Assembly: GCA_040755755.1 (NCBI GenBank)
Contig: JBFLZW010000054.1
Span: 70,204-134,203, forward strand
DNA length: 64,000 bases
Reading direction: 5' to 3'
Source: a bacterium
GTDB lineage: Bacteria; SZUA-182; DTGQ01
The position numbers and the translations under genes were made by a program. The notes under the pieces were generated by a model. It searched no databases. It saw only the letters and a program-made list of their open reading frames with translations, and was not told where the DNA came from. Positions 8,119-17,910 of the stretch are shown piece after piece (within the stretch, counting starts at the first letter, position 1; every line of letters begins with the position of its first letter).

Positions 8119-9834
8119 ATGTCTAAGATCTGGAAAATCAGGAAGACGGACATCTCCGCCAATCTGACGGGCAGCTTTAATCTTTCTCCCCTTGTTTTGC
8201 GGCTCCTGGTTATCCGGGGGATAGACACTGAGGAGAAAATTGAAAAATTCCTGCATGGTTCCAAGGCGGATTTACATCCGCCGACGCTCTTGCGGGATAT
8301 GGAGAAGGCAGTAGCGAGAATCTTTCAGGCCAGGGAGAGAAAAGAGCAGGTGCTGCTCTATGGAGATTATGATGTTGATGGCGTGACCTCGGTGGTTTTG
8401 CTGTCCAAACTTTTCGATGAGCTTGGCCTTCCTTTTTCCTATCATCACCCTCACCGTATGAATGAAGGCTACGGCTTTCATCTTTCCGGGATAGAAATGG
8501 CCAAGGCCAAAGGAGCCAGCCTGGTTATTACCGCTGACTGCGGAATCACCAATCATGAGACGGTCGAAGCTGCCCGTACCCTGGGCATTGACGTGATTGT
8601 CACCGATCACCACAAGGTGATCGGCAAAATTCCGGATGCCGTAGCGGTCATTAATCCGCAGCGCGAAGACTGCCCCTATCCCTACAAGTTCCTGGCCGGT
8701 GTTGGCGTTGTGCTGAAGCTGGTACAGGCGGTTTTCCAGCAGATGACGCCATCCCCCTCGCTGGAGGAATATCTTGAGATCGCCGCCCTGGGGACCGTGG
8801 TTGATGTAGTTCCGATCACCGGGGAAAACAGGATTATCACCAAGCTGGGATTAGCGGTCATGGATAATCAACTGAACCAGGGGATTGTAGCCATCCGCAG
8901 GCTGGCCGGGCTTTTGGGAAAGAATATGAACTGCGGGCATATCGGATTTCAGATCGGTCCACGGCTGAATGCAGCCGGGCGGCTTTCCATGGCCGGCCTG
9001 GCAACGGAGCTGCTTCTGGCCTCGGACGAGAAAAAAATCGCTGAAATTGCTGCCTTGCTGGAGGCAGAAAATACGAAGAGAAGGTCGTTGCAGGAAGAAA
9101 TGACTGAAACCGCAACCCAGGAGATCGAGAAGCATCCTGAAATTCACAACGGCAAGGTCCTGGTGATTTCCGGTGAGGGGTGGCATCCGGGGATTGTGGG
9201 CCTGGTTGCCTCTCAGTTGCAGGAGACCTATTATAAACCTGCCATTGTCATTACCACCGAGGACGGCATCGGCCACGGATCAGCCCGCAGCATTCCTGAA
9301 TTTCACATCTTCAACGCCCTTCAGCAACTGGCACCGATGCTGCTGAAATTCGGTGGCCACAGCCAGGCTGCGGGATTGACCATCGAAGGCTGCCACATCG
9401 GGCTGCTTCGCCAGAAGATCAACCAGATCGCCGATGAACTCCTGGCTGGAAGCGCCTTAATTCCAAAACTGGACATTGATATGCCTGTTGATCTCGCCGA
9501 GCTGACCCTCCGCAGTGTCGAGGAACTGGAGCTTTTACAGCCCTTTGGCTATGGAAACCCCGCCCCTGTTCTGGCTGCCTTTAACTGCCGCCTGAAGACC
9601 GCTCCCCGCTGTTTCGGCCATGGAGGAAGGCACTTGAAATTCCGCCTGTCGGATGACAAGGGCCGGACATTCGACTGCCTCGGCTGGAACATGGCCAACC
9701 GGATCGCCGAGTGCAAGGTTCCCTTCCTGGATATTGCCTTCAAGCCATACATCAACGAGTGGAATAGCCAAAGGAACATCCAACTGGAAATCAAAGACTT
9801 TCGCCCGGCAAGCGGCGAGCCGTTTATTTTCTGA
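8119..9834 (+). CDS. recJ: Single-stranded-DNA-specific exonuclease RecJ
   Basis: 571 residues of the DHH phosphoesterase superfamily, which degrades single-stranded DNA 5'-3' in recombination and base-excision repair. Motifs in order: DYDVDG (83-88), ITADCG (137-142), the TDHH signature (162-165), SGEGWHPGIVG, and the DHHA1 motif GGHSQAAG. The C-terminal OB-like part is present. ATG 8119 follows AAAGGAAT. Its 3' end overlaps the convergent nfo gene by 11 bases, putting two DNA repair genes tail to tail. Confidence 0.96.
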   Translation: MSKIWKIRKTDISANLTGSFNLSPLVLRLLVIRGIDTEEKIEKFLHGSKADLHPPTLLRDMEKAVARIFQARERKEQVLLYGDYDVDGVTSVVLLSKLFDELGLPFSYHHPHRMNEGYGFHLSGIEMAKAKGASLVITADCGITNHETVEAARTLGIDVIVTDHHKVIGKIPDAVAVINPQREDCPYPYKFLAGVGVVLKLVQAVFQQMTPSPSLEEYLEIAALGTVVDVVPITGENRIITKLGLAVMDNQLNQGIVAIRRLAGLLGKNMNCGHIGFQIGPRLNAAGRLSMAGLATELLLASDEKKIAEIAALLEAENTKRRSLQEEMTETATQEIEKHPEIHNGKVLVISGEGWHPGIVGLVASQLQETYYKPAIVITTEDGIGHGSARSIPEFHIFNALQQLAPMLLKFGGHSQAAGLTIEGCHIGLLRQKINQIADELLAGSALIPKLDIDMPVDLAELTLRSVEELELLQPFGYGNPAPVLAAFNCRLKTAPRCFGHGGRHLKFRLSDDKGRTFDCLGWNMANRIAECKVPFLDIAFKPYINEWNSQRNIQLEIKDFRPASGEPFIF

Positions 9835-10675
9835 TCAAAGACCGTAAGATTGAAAGATTCCTCTCATCCTCCTCCAGCCTCATTCCATCGCCCTTGGGTG
9901 TCTCGATGACCATCGGGATTTCAGCAAACCGCGCATCGTTGAGCAGCATCCGGAAGGCAGTGATCCCTAATACGCCCTGCCCGATATGCTCATGACGGTC
10001 CTTGCGGGAACCGGACTCATGCTTTGAGTCATTCAGATGAAAGGCCAGAATTCGGGAGGTCCCGATAAGGCGGTCAAACTCTTCAAAGGCTTTCCGATAC
10101 CCCTCTGGAGTGCGAAGATCGTACCCGGCAGCAAAGACATGACAGGTATCAAAACATATTCCGACCCGGTCAGGATAGTGAACGGCTGAGAGTACCTCTG
10201 CCAGATGCTCGAATCGATATCCCAGATTGCTCCCCTGACCAGCAGTGGTTTCAAGCAGTATCCGGCTCCGGGAGTTGCCCGTTTCAGCAAAGAGGTTATC
10301 CAGATGCCGGGCGATTCTCCGCAGGCCCGCTCTTTCTCCGCTGCCGCGATGCGAGCCGGGGTGAATAACCAGATAGGGAAGGTCCAACGATCCGGCCCGC
10401 TGCATCTCCTCCAGCATGGAGTTGTATGATGTGCGGGACAGTTCAGGATCGGGGGATGCCAGGTTGATCAGGTAGTTATTGTGGGCAAAGATAATCCCGA
10501 TCCGGGACTTTTGCCGCTGAAAATCCTCAATCTCCTCATCGGAGATGGCCTTCGAGTGCCAGCGGTTATTGAATCCGGTGAATATCTGAATGGCCGTGCA
10601 GCCGATGGATATTCCCCGCTTGATGCTTTTGGACACCCCACCGGCAATCGACATATGAGCGCCAAGTAATCTCAT
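9824..10675 (-). CDS. nfo: Endonuclease IV (AP endonuclease)
   Basis: 283 residues, the usual length. TIM-barrel zinc enzyme that cleaves 5' to abasic sites. The three-zinc ligand set is visible: FAHNNY, VIHPGSH, LLETTAGQG, CFDTCH, FHLNDSK, HEHIGQG and VIETPKGD. The N-terminus GAHMSIAGGV is typical. It converges on recJ with an 11-base overlap. Confidence 0.96.
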   Translation of the reverse strand: MRLLGAHMSIAGGVSKSIKRGISIGCTAIQIFTGFNNRWHSKAISDEEIEDFQRQKSRIGIIFAHNNYLINLASPDPELSRTSYNSMLEEMQRAGSLDLPYLVIHPGSHRGSGERAGLRRIARHLDNLFAETGNSRSRILLETTAGQGSNLGYRFEHLAEVLSAVHYPDRVGICFDTCHVFAAGYDLRTPEGYRKAFEEFDRLIGTSRILAFHLNDSKHESGSRKDRHEHIGQGVLGITAFRMLLNDARFAEIPMVIETPKGDGMRLEEDERNLSILRSLIRK

Positions 10676-10685
10676 CGGGAAAAGT

Positions 10686-10738
10686 TGTCAGTTATCAGTT
10701 TTTTTCTGACCACTGGCCACTGATCACTGACCACTCCC
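10686..10738. repeat. Dispersed CAGTGGTCAGT/ATCAGT repeat, copy 2
   Basis: GTCAGTTATCAGT followed by TGACCACTGGCCACTGATCAC. On the minus strand the last codons and the stop of the RND transporter gene lie inside this repeat, giving the C-terminal residues SGQ. Confidence 0.75.
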
Positions 10739-13700
10739 CTCTCCCCCCTTGAATCTGCGAATCATCTTCCCCGGCCAGGCGGCTACATCTTCCATGTAGG
10801 TGTAGACCACCGGAATAACGAACAGGGTCATCAGGGTGGAGGCGATCAGGCCGCCGATGAAAACCACGGCCATCGGGGCTCTGGTCTCCGCACCCCAGCC
10901 GATGCCCAGAGCAAGAGGCAGCATACCGAAGATGGTGGTCAGGGTAGTCATGAAAATAGGCCGCAGCCGCACCCGGCAGGCTTCGGTCAGGGCAGCGTTC
11001 CTGTCCATTCCCCGGCTCCGGAGAATGGTGGTGTAATCGAGGATCAGAATGGCCACATTGACCACATAGCCCACGAGCATGACAATGGCCATCAGGGAGA
11101 AGATGCTGAAGGTCATGCCGGTTAAAAGGAGCGCTCCCCAGACGCCGATCATGGCCAGGGGGAAGGTGAACATGATGGAAAAAGGCTGCAGGAAGGATTC
11201 GAGCAGGGCAGCCATGACCAGGTAGGTCAGGATGACGGCCAGGAACAGGGCCGAGAAAATCTCACCGAAGGATTCGGCCATGTGCTCGGCCTGCCCGGCG
11301 AAAAAGAGGCGGTATCCGCCATGAAAAAGATCAGCGGATTTATTCTTGATTTCCTCGATGATATTTCCCAGAGTCGCCCCGCCGGTCAGGTTAGCCGAAA
11401 CGATGATCACCCGGTGCTTGTCCTTGCGGATAATGGATGCCGGACCGGAGGTTTTCTCGATCCTGGTCACCTGGGATAGGAGTATATTGCCTCCCTTGGG
11501 CAAAAAGACCTGAAAATCCTTGACCTGGGAGATATCCTGCCGCTGCTGGCTGACCAGTTTCACCCGCATGTCGTATTCCTTATCTTCGACCCGGAATTTC
11601 GAGGCAATCCTTCCTTCCACTGAAGTTCTGATTACCGAGGCTATCTGGGCCACGGACAGGCCAAGGTCTTTGATCCTGATCCGGTCAGGGTAAATGGAGA
11701 GCTGGGGTTTTCCGGGCTTCCAACTGGTGCCGACATCGGTGGTTCCCTGTACCTTGCGGGCCAGGGCAACCATCTTGGTGGATAACTCCTCCAGTCTGGC
11801 AAAATCATCTCCGGAGATCTCGATCTGCAAGGGAGCCTCGCTTCCTCCTCCGATATCCGGAACGCCGATAGTTATGGTGGCGTCGGGGATGTCCTGCAGT
11901 TGAGCACGCAATTCATCCTGAATCTGGAACGATGTCCGGTCGCGGGCAGTCTTGTCGGAGAGCCTGATCAGCATCTGTCCGACATGCGGCCCCTGAATAT
12001 TGTTTCCCAATCCCCCGGTTAATATCCCCAGAGTTATAAAGCGCTTTTGCACCTCCGGATCTTTCCTGATGACCCGGTCGATACGATCCATAACCGATCG
12101 TGTCTTCTCCAGCGGTGTTCCGGGCGGAAGCTCAAGCGTGACCGAAAGCTCGGCCTTGTCCGCCTGGGTGATGAATTCCGAGCCGATAAAGGGAACCAGA
12201 CGGGTAGCGGCAAAAAACAGTGCCAGAGAAATCGCTATCACCAGCCAGCGTCTCCTCAAGGATTTATCCACCAGATTTCCATAAGCCCTGACCATGGCCT
12301 CATAACCCCGGTCCCAGAGCTGGTAGAAGGGAGTGAAAAGGCTCTTTTTCCCCTCTTCCTCCTCCTTTCTGGCAAGAACAGCATAGAGCATGGGAGTGAG
12401 CGTGAAGGAAATCACCAGAGAGACGACAGTGACAAAGATGGTGGTCATGCCAAACTGCCGGAAGAACTGCCCGATAATTCCACTCATGAAGGCGATGGGC
12501 AAAAAGACCACCAGGTTGGTCATGGTCGAGGCAGCTACAGCCAGGGCAATCTCACCGGTTCCCAGCTCCGCGGCCTCGGCTGCCGACATTTTTTTCTGGC
12601 GGTAGTTGAAAATATTTTCCAGAACCACTATGGCGTTATCCACCAGGACCCCGACGGCAAGGCCAAGGGCCATCAGGCTCATCATATTGAAGGTGAATCC
12701 GGCAAAGCGCAGCAGAATGAAGGTGGCGATAATCGAAATCGGCATGGTCAGGGCGGCGATGATCGTCAGCCAGACATTGTGCAGAAAGACAAACAGGACC
12801 AGCGTGGTCAGGATAATTCCGATAATGATGCTGTCCCGCACGTCATCGATGGAGGCCGTGATGAACGCAGAGTCGTCATTGATGATGTCCAGGCTGATCC
12901 CGGATGGCAGGGTTTCCTGGACCTCGGCAATCTTTTTGCGCAGAGCATTGACCACGGCCACAACGTTGGCATCTCCCCGCTTTTTCACCGACAGCCCTAT
13001 GCCCTCACGGCCATTGATGATAGTCATCATCCGCTGCTCGGCAGAGCTGTCGGAAATGGTGCACACATCGGTGATGGGAATCGTCTCACCATGGGGGCTG
13101 GTTAAAAAGAGCTGCCGCATCTGGGGCACGGTGTCGAATTCCCCCTCCAGCCGCAGGGTGTACTCCCTGCCCGCCTGGGTGATATGCCCGCCGGGAACAT
13201 CCAGGTTAGCGGCATTCAGCGCCTGGATCAGACCTTCCAGGCTTAAGTTGCGGGCTGAGAGTTTATCCTGGTCAACCGCGATGAGGATCTCTCTCTTCTG
13301 GCCGCCCAGAATGTCCACCGAGGCCACCCCTTCAGCCCTTGAGAGTTTCTCCGTGATGACCTCATCAGCCAGGGTGTACAGCTCGACCATATTCCGGTCA
13401 CCGGTCAATACCAGGTTCATGATCGGCTTGGCCTTAAGGTCGAGCTTCTGGATAATGGGTGCATCGGCATCATCCGGAAGCTCGTTTTGAATCAGATCAA
13501 TCTTCTCCCGCACATCCTGAGCTACGACATCGAGCTTCTTGCTCATCTCAAACTCGATAAAAACCTGAGACATATCCTCCATGGACATGGAGCTGATGTG
13601 CCTGATGCCGTCGATTTCACTGACTGCATCTTCAATTTTTTTCGAAATCAGGGTCTCGATATCCGCCGGGCTTGCTCCCCGGTAGACCGTGGTTATACTG

Positions 13701-13834
13701 ACAAAGGGAAATTCCACCGGAGGAAATAGATCGACCCCGATTTTGGCCAGGGAAAAGACACCGATAACCAGAACAGCCAGATAGAACACCGTGGTCGCTA
13801 CCGGACGCTTAACTGAAAAAGAAACCAGATTCAT
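10724..13834 (-). CDS. RND multidrug/metal efflux transporter (inner membrane)
   Basis: 1036 residues, typical of AcrB/MexB-type HAE1 transporters. The N-terminus VKRPVATTVFYLAVLVIGVFSL is the first membrane span. Periplasmic porter sequences follow, then the central block VLVDNAIVVLENIFNYRQ (TM4, with the proton-relay Asp) and a repeat of the same topology in the second half ending GGLIASTLMTLFVIPVVYTYM. It exports drugs or hydrophobic compounds by proton exchange together with the adaptor and TolC genes upstream in the same operon. It is the last gene of the tetR-led run. Its 3' end falls in a dispersed repeat. Confidence 0.93.
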   Translation of the reverse strand: MNLVSFSVKRPVATTVFYLAVLVIGVFSLAKIGVDLFPPVEFPFVSITTVYRGASPADIETLISKKIEDAVSEIDGIRHISSMSMEDMSQVFIEFEMSKKLDVVAQDVREKIDLIQNELPDDADAPIIQKLDLKAKPIMNLVLTGDRNMVELYTLADEVITEKLSRAEGVASVDILGGQKREILIAVDQDKLSARNLSLEGLIQALNAANLDVPGGHITQAGREYTLRLEGEFDTVPQMRQLFLTSPHGETIPITDVCTISDSSAEQRMMTIINGREGIGLSVKKRGDANVVAVVNALRKKIAEVQETLPSGISLDIINDDSAFITASIDDVRDSIIIGIILTTLVLFVFLHNVWLTIIAALTMPISIIATFILLRFAGFTFNMMSLMALGLAVGVLVDNAIVVLENIFNYRQKKMSAAEAAELGTGEIALAVAASTMTNLVVFLPIAFMSGIIGQFFRQFGMTTIFVTVVSLVISFTLTPMLYAVLARKEEEEGKKSLFTPFYQLWDRGYEAMVRAYGNLVDKSLRRRWLVIAISLALFFAATRLVPFIGSEFITQADKAELSVTLELPPGTPLEKTRSVMDRIDRVIRKDPEVQKRFITLGILTGGLGNNIQGPHVGQMLIRLSDKTARDRTSFQIQDELRAQLQDIPDATITIGVPDIGGGSEAPLQIEISGDDFARLEELSTKMVALARKVQGTTDVGTSWKPGKPQLSIYPDRIRIKDLGLSVAQIASVIRTSVEGRIASKFRVEDKEYDMRVKLVSQQRQDISQVKDFQVFLPKGGNILLSQVTRIEKTSGPASIIRKDKHRVIIVSANLTGGATLGNIIEEIKNKSADLFHGGYRLFFAGQAEHMAESFGEIFSALFLAVILTYLVMAALLESFLQPFSIMFTFPLAMIGVWGALLLTGMTFSIFSLMAIVMLVGYVVNVAILILDYTTILRSRGMDRNAALTEACRVRLRPIFMTTLTTIFGMLPLALGIGWGAETRAPMAVVFIGGLIASTLMTLFVIPVVYTYMEDVAAWPGKMIRRFKGGEGSGQ

Positions 13835-13843
13835 GGCGTTTTC

Positions 13844-15115
13844 CTAACTCCCTTTTTTAACCAGCAGAGGCTCATCGCCTGCCAGCTCATTTTGCCCTTC
13901 GATGATCAGCAACTCATTTCCGGCCAGCCCTTTGAGAATAATATTTTTCTCATCCACCTCATAGTCGGCTACTTCCACGGGCACCATTTTGGCCCGCTCC
14001 TGATCAGCGACAAAAACTACCCGCTGGTGGTTTCGCTCGACAATGGCAAAGCTTGGCACAACCACAGCCTGCTGGAAAACCTGGGCAGTGATTTCCAGTT
14101 TGGCAAACAGGCCGGGCTTTAAGGCCCCGGTCGGGTTGGGGACATTGCAGACCACTTCAACTGACCGGTCCACCGGGTCAACGGCCGGGTTGACCCGGTC
14201 GATGCTGGCCTGAATCGGAGCAGTGAAGCCATCGGGGGAGATGGTTACGGTCAATCCTGGTTTGACCTGCTGGAGGTACTCGGAAGAGACCTTGGCCCGA
14301 AATTCCAGAAGGTCGATCTTTTCCAGAACCAGAATGGTCTTGCCCGTATCGCCCATTTCACCCATGTTCATGATTTTTTTGCTGATCACTCCTGAAAAGG
14401 GTGCCGGGACCCTGGTGTCCGAAAGTCTTTCCCTGGCAATAGCCAGGAGCTTCTCTCCGCTGGCTAAAGAGGCCTGGGTAGTCTTCAGCCCGGCCTGGGC
14501 CGCTTTCAGCCCGGCCTGGGCACTTTCAAGCTCCGCCTGACTGGCCTGCAGGGATGCCTGGGCTATATCGAAGGCACTCTTGGCATAGTCATACTTTTGC
14601 CGGGGCAGGGACTGATTCTTGACCAGCCGCTCGATCCGCTCCTCTTCCAGCGCCTTGAGCTTCAGGTCAGCCTGACTTCGGGCAACCGCTGCCTGGGCCG
14701 CAGCCAGGCGCGCCCCGGCGTTTTCCACCTCGGTGTTGGCCGCCTCAAGCCGGGCCCGCAGCTCCTCGCACGTGGCCTCGGCCCGCTTGACGTCCAGGTG
14801 AAGCTGAGTATCATCCATGCGGACCAGAACCTGCCCCTTTTCCACCCGGTCCCCCTCGTCAACGGCAATTTCCATGATCTTGCCGGGTGCCCTGGGGCTG
14901 ATCATGGCCTTCTCATCAGCCTGAAAAGTCCCGTTGGTAACGATTTTCCAGGCCACGTCTTCCCGCTGGACAGACCGGACCACAACCGCAACCCGTTTCT
15001 GATCCAGCAGGGATTGAACCTTCGTCTGCCCTTCATTGGGTTTGCAGGAAGCGAGTAAAACAGCCAGGGAAGCGGCACATACGGCATACACGGCGGCAGC
15101 GGACATTTTTTTCAT
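13844..15115 (-). CDS. RND periplasmic adaptor (membrane fusion lipoprotein)
   Basis: HlyD/AcrA-type adaptor of 423 residues. The start at 15115 is chosen because GAGGGA precedes it and it directly opens a signal peptide ending in lipobox LLASC; a longer frame would add 11 residues. Beta-barrel and lipoyl parts (PRAPGKIMEIAVDEGDRVEKGQ) flank a long alpha-helical hairpin of Ala/Gln-rich heptads, with repeated AQAGLKAAQAGLKTTQASL. It bridges the RND pump to the TolC channel. The gene sits 9 bases upstream of the transporter. Confidence 0.92.
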   Translation of the reverse strand: MKKMSAAAVYAVCAASLAVLLASCKPNEGQTKVQSLLDQKRVAVVVRSVQREDVAWKIVTNGTFQADEKAMISPRAPGKIMEIAVDEGDRVEKGQVLVRMDDTQLHLDVKRAEATCEELRARLEAANTEVENAGARLAAAQAAVARSQADLKLKALEEERIERLVKNQSLPRQKYDYAKSAFDIAQASLQASQAELESAQAGLKAAQAGLKTTQASLASGEKLLAIARERLSDTRVPAPFSGVISKKIMNMGEMGDTGKTILVLEKIDLLEFRAKVSSEYLQQVKPGLTVTISPDGFTAPIQASIDRVNPAVDPVDRSVEVVCNVPNPTGALKPGLFAKLEITAQVFQQAVVVPSFAIVERNHQRVVFVADQERAKMVPVEVADYEVDEKNIILKGLAGNELLIIEGQNELAGDEPLLVKKGS

Positions 15116-15144
15116 GATAATTCCCTCATGTAACCCCTGATCCT

Positions 15145-16467
15145 TCAATCACCTGTAGCCAGAGACAAGCTGCGGACAGCCAGTACCTGATCATAGCGGG
15201 CATTATTCAGGTGATTTCTGGCCTGGGCCAGTAATGTCTGGGCATCCAGCACTTCCGTGTTGGTAGCCATGGATTCTTTATACAGCTCATTGGTGATCCG
15301 AAGATTTTCTTCGGCCTGAGCCACCTCTTTTTGCGCGGTTTCAATATCCTGCCGGGCTTTTTGGATATCCAGCCAGGCGGATTCCACATCCTCCCGGATT
15401 TGTGCTTCAAGCTTTCGGAATTGAATCTGATTCATGGTCAGTTGACTGCGGCCCTGAGCCACCTGGGCACTGATGCCAAATCCGGTGAAAAGCGGCCAGG
15501 TGATATGGATACCTCCAGTCACCGATTGCTCCTGGTATTCGCTTTCGCTTGTTGTATAGTCCCACCTGCCGGAGGCGGAGAGAACAGGATACCGCCTGGA
15601 CTGATACGCCTTGAGTATATTCTCCCAGTAAGCCCGGTCAGCCAGAAGTCTTTGCAGGTCCTTTCGCCTGCTCAGGGCTGCCTGCTGAAGCTCTGGAAGA
15701 GCCTTCTCCGGATATGGTGACAATTCCACGTCCTGCAATTGATAGAGTTGCTCAGGCTCTACTCCCAAAAGGATCTTAAAGGCGGTCCATGATTTCTGCT
15801 GCTGGTTCTCCGTTGCCAGAAGGTCTCTTTGCACCTGACTGAGTGCCAGTTCCGTCTTGAGAAGATCGGTTTTGGGCACCATGCCTTCAGCAAAAAAGTT
15901 CTGGGTATCCCGCAAATGATCCTGGGTGTTTTTTTCCAGTTCCTTCAGAACACCGATTTCTTTCTGGCATCGCAAAATTCCCAGATAGGCTTCGGTGATC
16001 AGAAAATCCAGGGTCTCCTCATACCGCCGTGCAGCCAGCTCTTCCACTTTCTGATACTGCCTGGCTGCCCGGATACCGGCCCAGATTCCAAGGTGAAACA
16101 GGGTCTGTTCCAGGGCGATATGAGCATCCGAATAACGCTGGTCCCCATCGGGCATCATCGGCCTGTCGTGAGCCGTATAATTGGCGGATGAAGTAAGCTG
16201 CGGCCATGCTTTGGATCGTGCTTCCCGGGTTTTCTCCTGCGCAATCCGAAGATTCAGGCGGAGGGTTTGCAGGTCCCGGTTGCGGGCTCTGGCTATCTGC
16301 CTGGCCTGCTCCAGAGTCAGGAGAGAGGGAGTGGCGGTTTGCGCCTGGGCATGAGGCCCTATCTGGGCAACAAGGATTAAAATCCCACCGAAGATGACAA
16401 TTATCAGCATACTTCGGCGCAGGCGACTATTCTTTTTTAGAGCGTTTTTTTTATGGCATTCTTTCAT
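15145..16467 (-). CDS. TolC-family outer-membrane efflux channel
   Basis: 440 residues with signal sequence IIVIFGGILILVAQIGPHA and a predicted cleavage near AQAQT. Two OEP domain repeats follow, long amphipathic helices with ARNRDLQTLRLN at the start of the first and LYKESMATNTEVLDAQTLL near the end of the second, a hallmark of TolC-family proteins. It forms the outer-membrane duct of the efflux system encoded just downstream. A shorter start at the internal Met before LIIVIF is possible. Confidence 0.92.
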   Translation of the reverse strand: MKECHKKNALKKNSRLRRSMLIIVIFGGILILVAQIGPHAQAQTATPSLLTLEQARQIARARNRDLQTLRLNLRIAQEKTREARSKAWPQLTSSANYTAHDRPMMPDGDQRYSDAHIALEQTLFHLGIWAGIRAARQYQKVEELAARRYEETLDFLITEAYLGILRCQKEIGVLKELEKNTQDHLRDTQNFFAEGMVPKTDLLKTELALSQVQRDLLATENQQQKSWTAFKILLGVEPEQLYQLQDVELSPYPEKALPELQQAALSRRKDLQRLLADRAYWENILKAYQSRRYPVLSASGRWDYTTSESEYQEQSVTGGIHITWPLFTGFGISAQVAQGRSQLTMNQIQFRKLEAQIREDVESAWLDIQKARQDIETAQKEVAQAEENLRITNELYKESMATNTEVLDAQTLLAQARNHLNNARYDQVLAVRSLSLATGD

Positions 16468-16550
16468 AGCATTTTAAGTTCTCTTGTGAACATTGACCGA
16501 AACGTTATTTGAGTCATAAAGGTTAATGGCGTTCAAGTGGCTATTGTTAC

Positions 16551-17111
16551 TTATTCGGATTTTCCGAGGAGCAACTCCAGGGAATCGTCCAGGAATTTTT
16601 CCCACGGGAAATCCTTGTCCACATCCAGACGAAAAATAATATTATTGGCCTGATCCAGCAATACCCGGGCCAGCCGGTTGCGGTCTTCAACCTGATTCCC
16701 CGCCTGAAACAGAGGGTCCAGCACGGTAGCCAGCAGGGTCAGACGCTGATCTCTGGTCGATTCCGCCATTTTAATCACCGATTGCATCAGAGGGGGCGGC
16801 AGAGTGGACAGAGATATTTCTTCCTTTTTCCTCTGAACTTCAGCGATGTTCGACTTCAACATGGTTGAAACCTTTTTTTCCAGCGGCCAGTTTTTATGAA
16901 CAATTTTGATCCACTCCCCGGTCACTTCCTGAAGGTGGCTCTGGATAAGGGTCAGCAGTATCTCCTCTTTGCTGGTAAAATGAAGGTAGACAGTTCCCTT
17001 GCCGATCTGCGCCTCACGGGCGATTTCCTCGATCGTGGTCTTTTTATAGCCGAACCGCTGAAAGAGCTTCAGGGCTGTCTCAAGAATCGTATTTTTAACC
17101 TGGTCATCCAT
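16551..17111 (-). CDS. TetR-family transcriptional regulator
   Basis: 186 residues. The N-terminal helix-turn-helix (about 10-55) has the classic TTIEEIAREAQIGKGTVYLHF recognition region; the C-terminal ligand-binding half is divergent. It is first in the efflux gene run and about 80 bases from tolC, so it probably represses its own operon, as AcrR/MexR-like regulators do. The ligand is unknown. Confidence 0.92.
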   Translation of the reverse strand: MDDQVKNTILETALKLFQRFGYKKTTIEEIAREAQIGKGTVYLHFTSKEEILLTLIQSHLQEVTGEWIKIVHKNWPLEKKVSTMLKSNIAEVQRKKEEISLSTLPPPLMQSVIKMAESTRDQRLTLLATVLDPLFQAGNQVEDRNRLARVLLDQANNIIFRLDVDKDFPWEKFLDDSLELLLGKSE

Positions 17112-17340
17112 CGTTGACTTGTGTCCATTTCCGTTTTCCAGTCATTATACCAGTTTTTCGACTCCTGTAAAGACCTTTTTCCCTATGGTTGAAAAATCAG
17201 ACGTACTGTTATATTATAATTTTCCCGATGAAAAACAGAGAGGAGGTGGGGAAAAAGATTTTCCAGGGAAATGGATTGTACACTTTTCTCAAGTGTCTGC
17301 TCAGGAACTTAAACTTGACTCATGATTGAGGAGAAGAAAG

Positions 17341-17859
17341 ATGAAGTCTTTCATGATAAAATTGATGATGATATTGTCGTGTTACGGACTGATTTTTTTT
17401 GCCTGCATCAATCCCTGCTCTGCTCAGGGAAGTGCCGGTACATTCGGTTTGGGCATTAAGGATACCATAGCTGCAGAAGAGGCATTCATAGTAGTTGGCC
17501 GTTTTTGGGTCTCGGACATGGTAACCATAGACGGGAACTTCGGTTTTAAATACATCGATGTTGAGAATGATAAAGATAATGATTATAAACGGTTTTTACT
17601 CGGGGTAGGCATCAATCAATATCTGCTTTCTCCGCAAAAGTTCAGACCGTTTGTCGGCCTCGATTTTCTCATACGAGTCGATGACCCCAGGAAGGGCGAA
17701 AGCGATACTACCGGAGAGTTGGACGGAAAGGTTGGGGGTGAATACTTCCTTGCGGACAGATTCAGCCTGAGCGGAGAGGTGCTCCTCAGGCTGCGTTTTG
17801 GTGATGAAGACGAGTTTGGCACAGGCGGAAGGCTTGGAGTGATCTATTATCTAAACTAA
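17341..17859 (+). CDS. Small outer-membrane beta-barrel-type protein
   Basis: 172 residues. A signal peptide (1-~27, ending CSAQG) is followed by alternating beta-strand-like segments and a C-terminal GGRLGVIYYLN, fitting an eight-stranded OmpA/OmpW-like barrel. ATG 17341 is preferred to TTG 17326 because GAGGAG lies 8 bases upstream. No defined family was recognised. The last 17 codons including the stop are exactly duplicated immediately downstream. Confidence 0.7.
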   Translation: MKSFMIKLMMILSCYGLIFFACINPCSAQGSAGTFGLGIKDTIAAEEAFIVVGRFWVSDMVTIDGNFGFKYIDVENDKDNDYKRFLLGVGINQYLLSPQKFRPFVGLDFLIRVDDPRKGESDTTGELDGKVGGEYFLADRFSLSGEVLLRLRFGDEDEFGTGGRLGVIYYLN

Positions 17860-17910
17860 GACGAGTTTGGCACAGGCGGAAGGCTTGGAGTGATCTATTA
17901 TCTAAACTAA
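17809..17910 (+). repeat. Exact 51-bp tandem duplication at a gene end
   Basis: Bases 17809-17859 (last 16 codons plus TAA of the barrel protein) are repeated without a difference at 17860-17910. The unit is a multiple of three, so the second copy stays in frame after the first stop. Perfect identity suggests a very recent event or an assembly artefact. Confidence 0.95.

Noticed and set aside
12047-13490. Long plus-strand frames over the RND transporter
   Set aside because: Shadows of the conserved minus-strand transporter.
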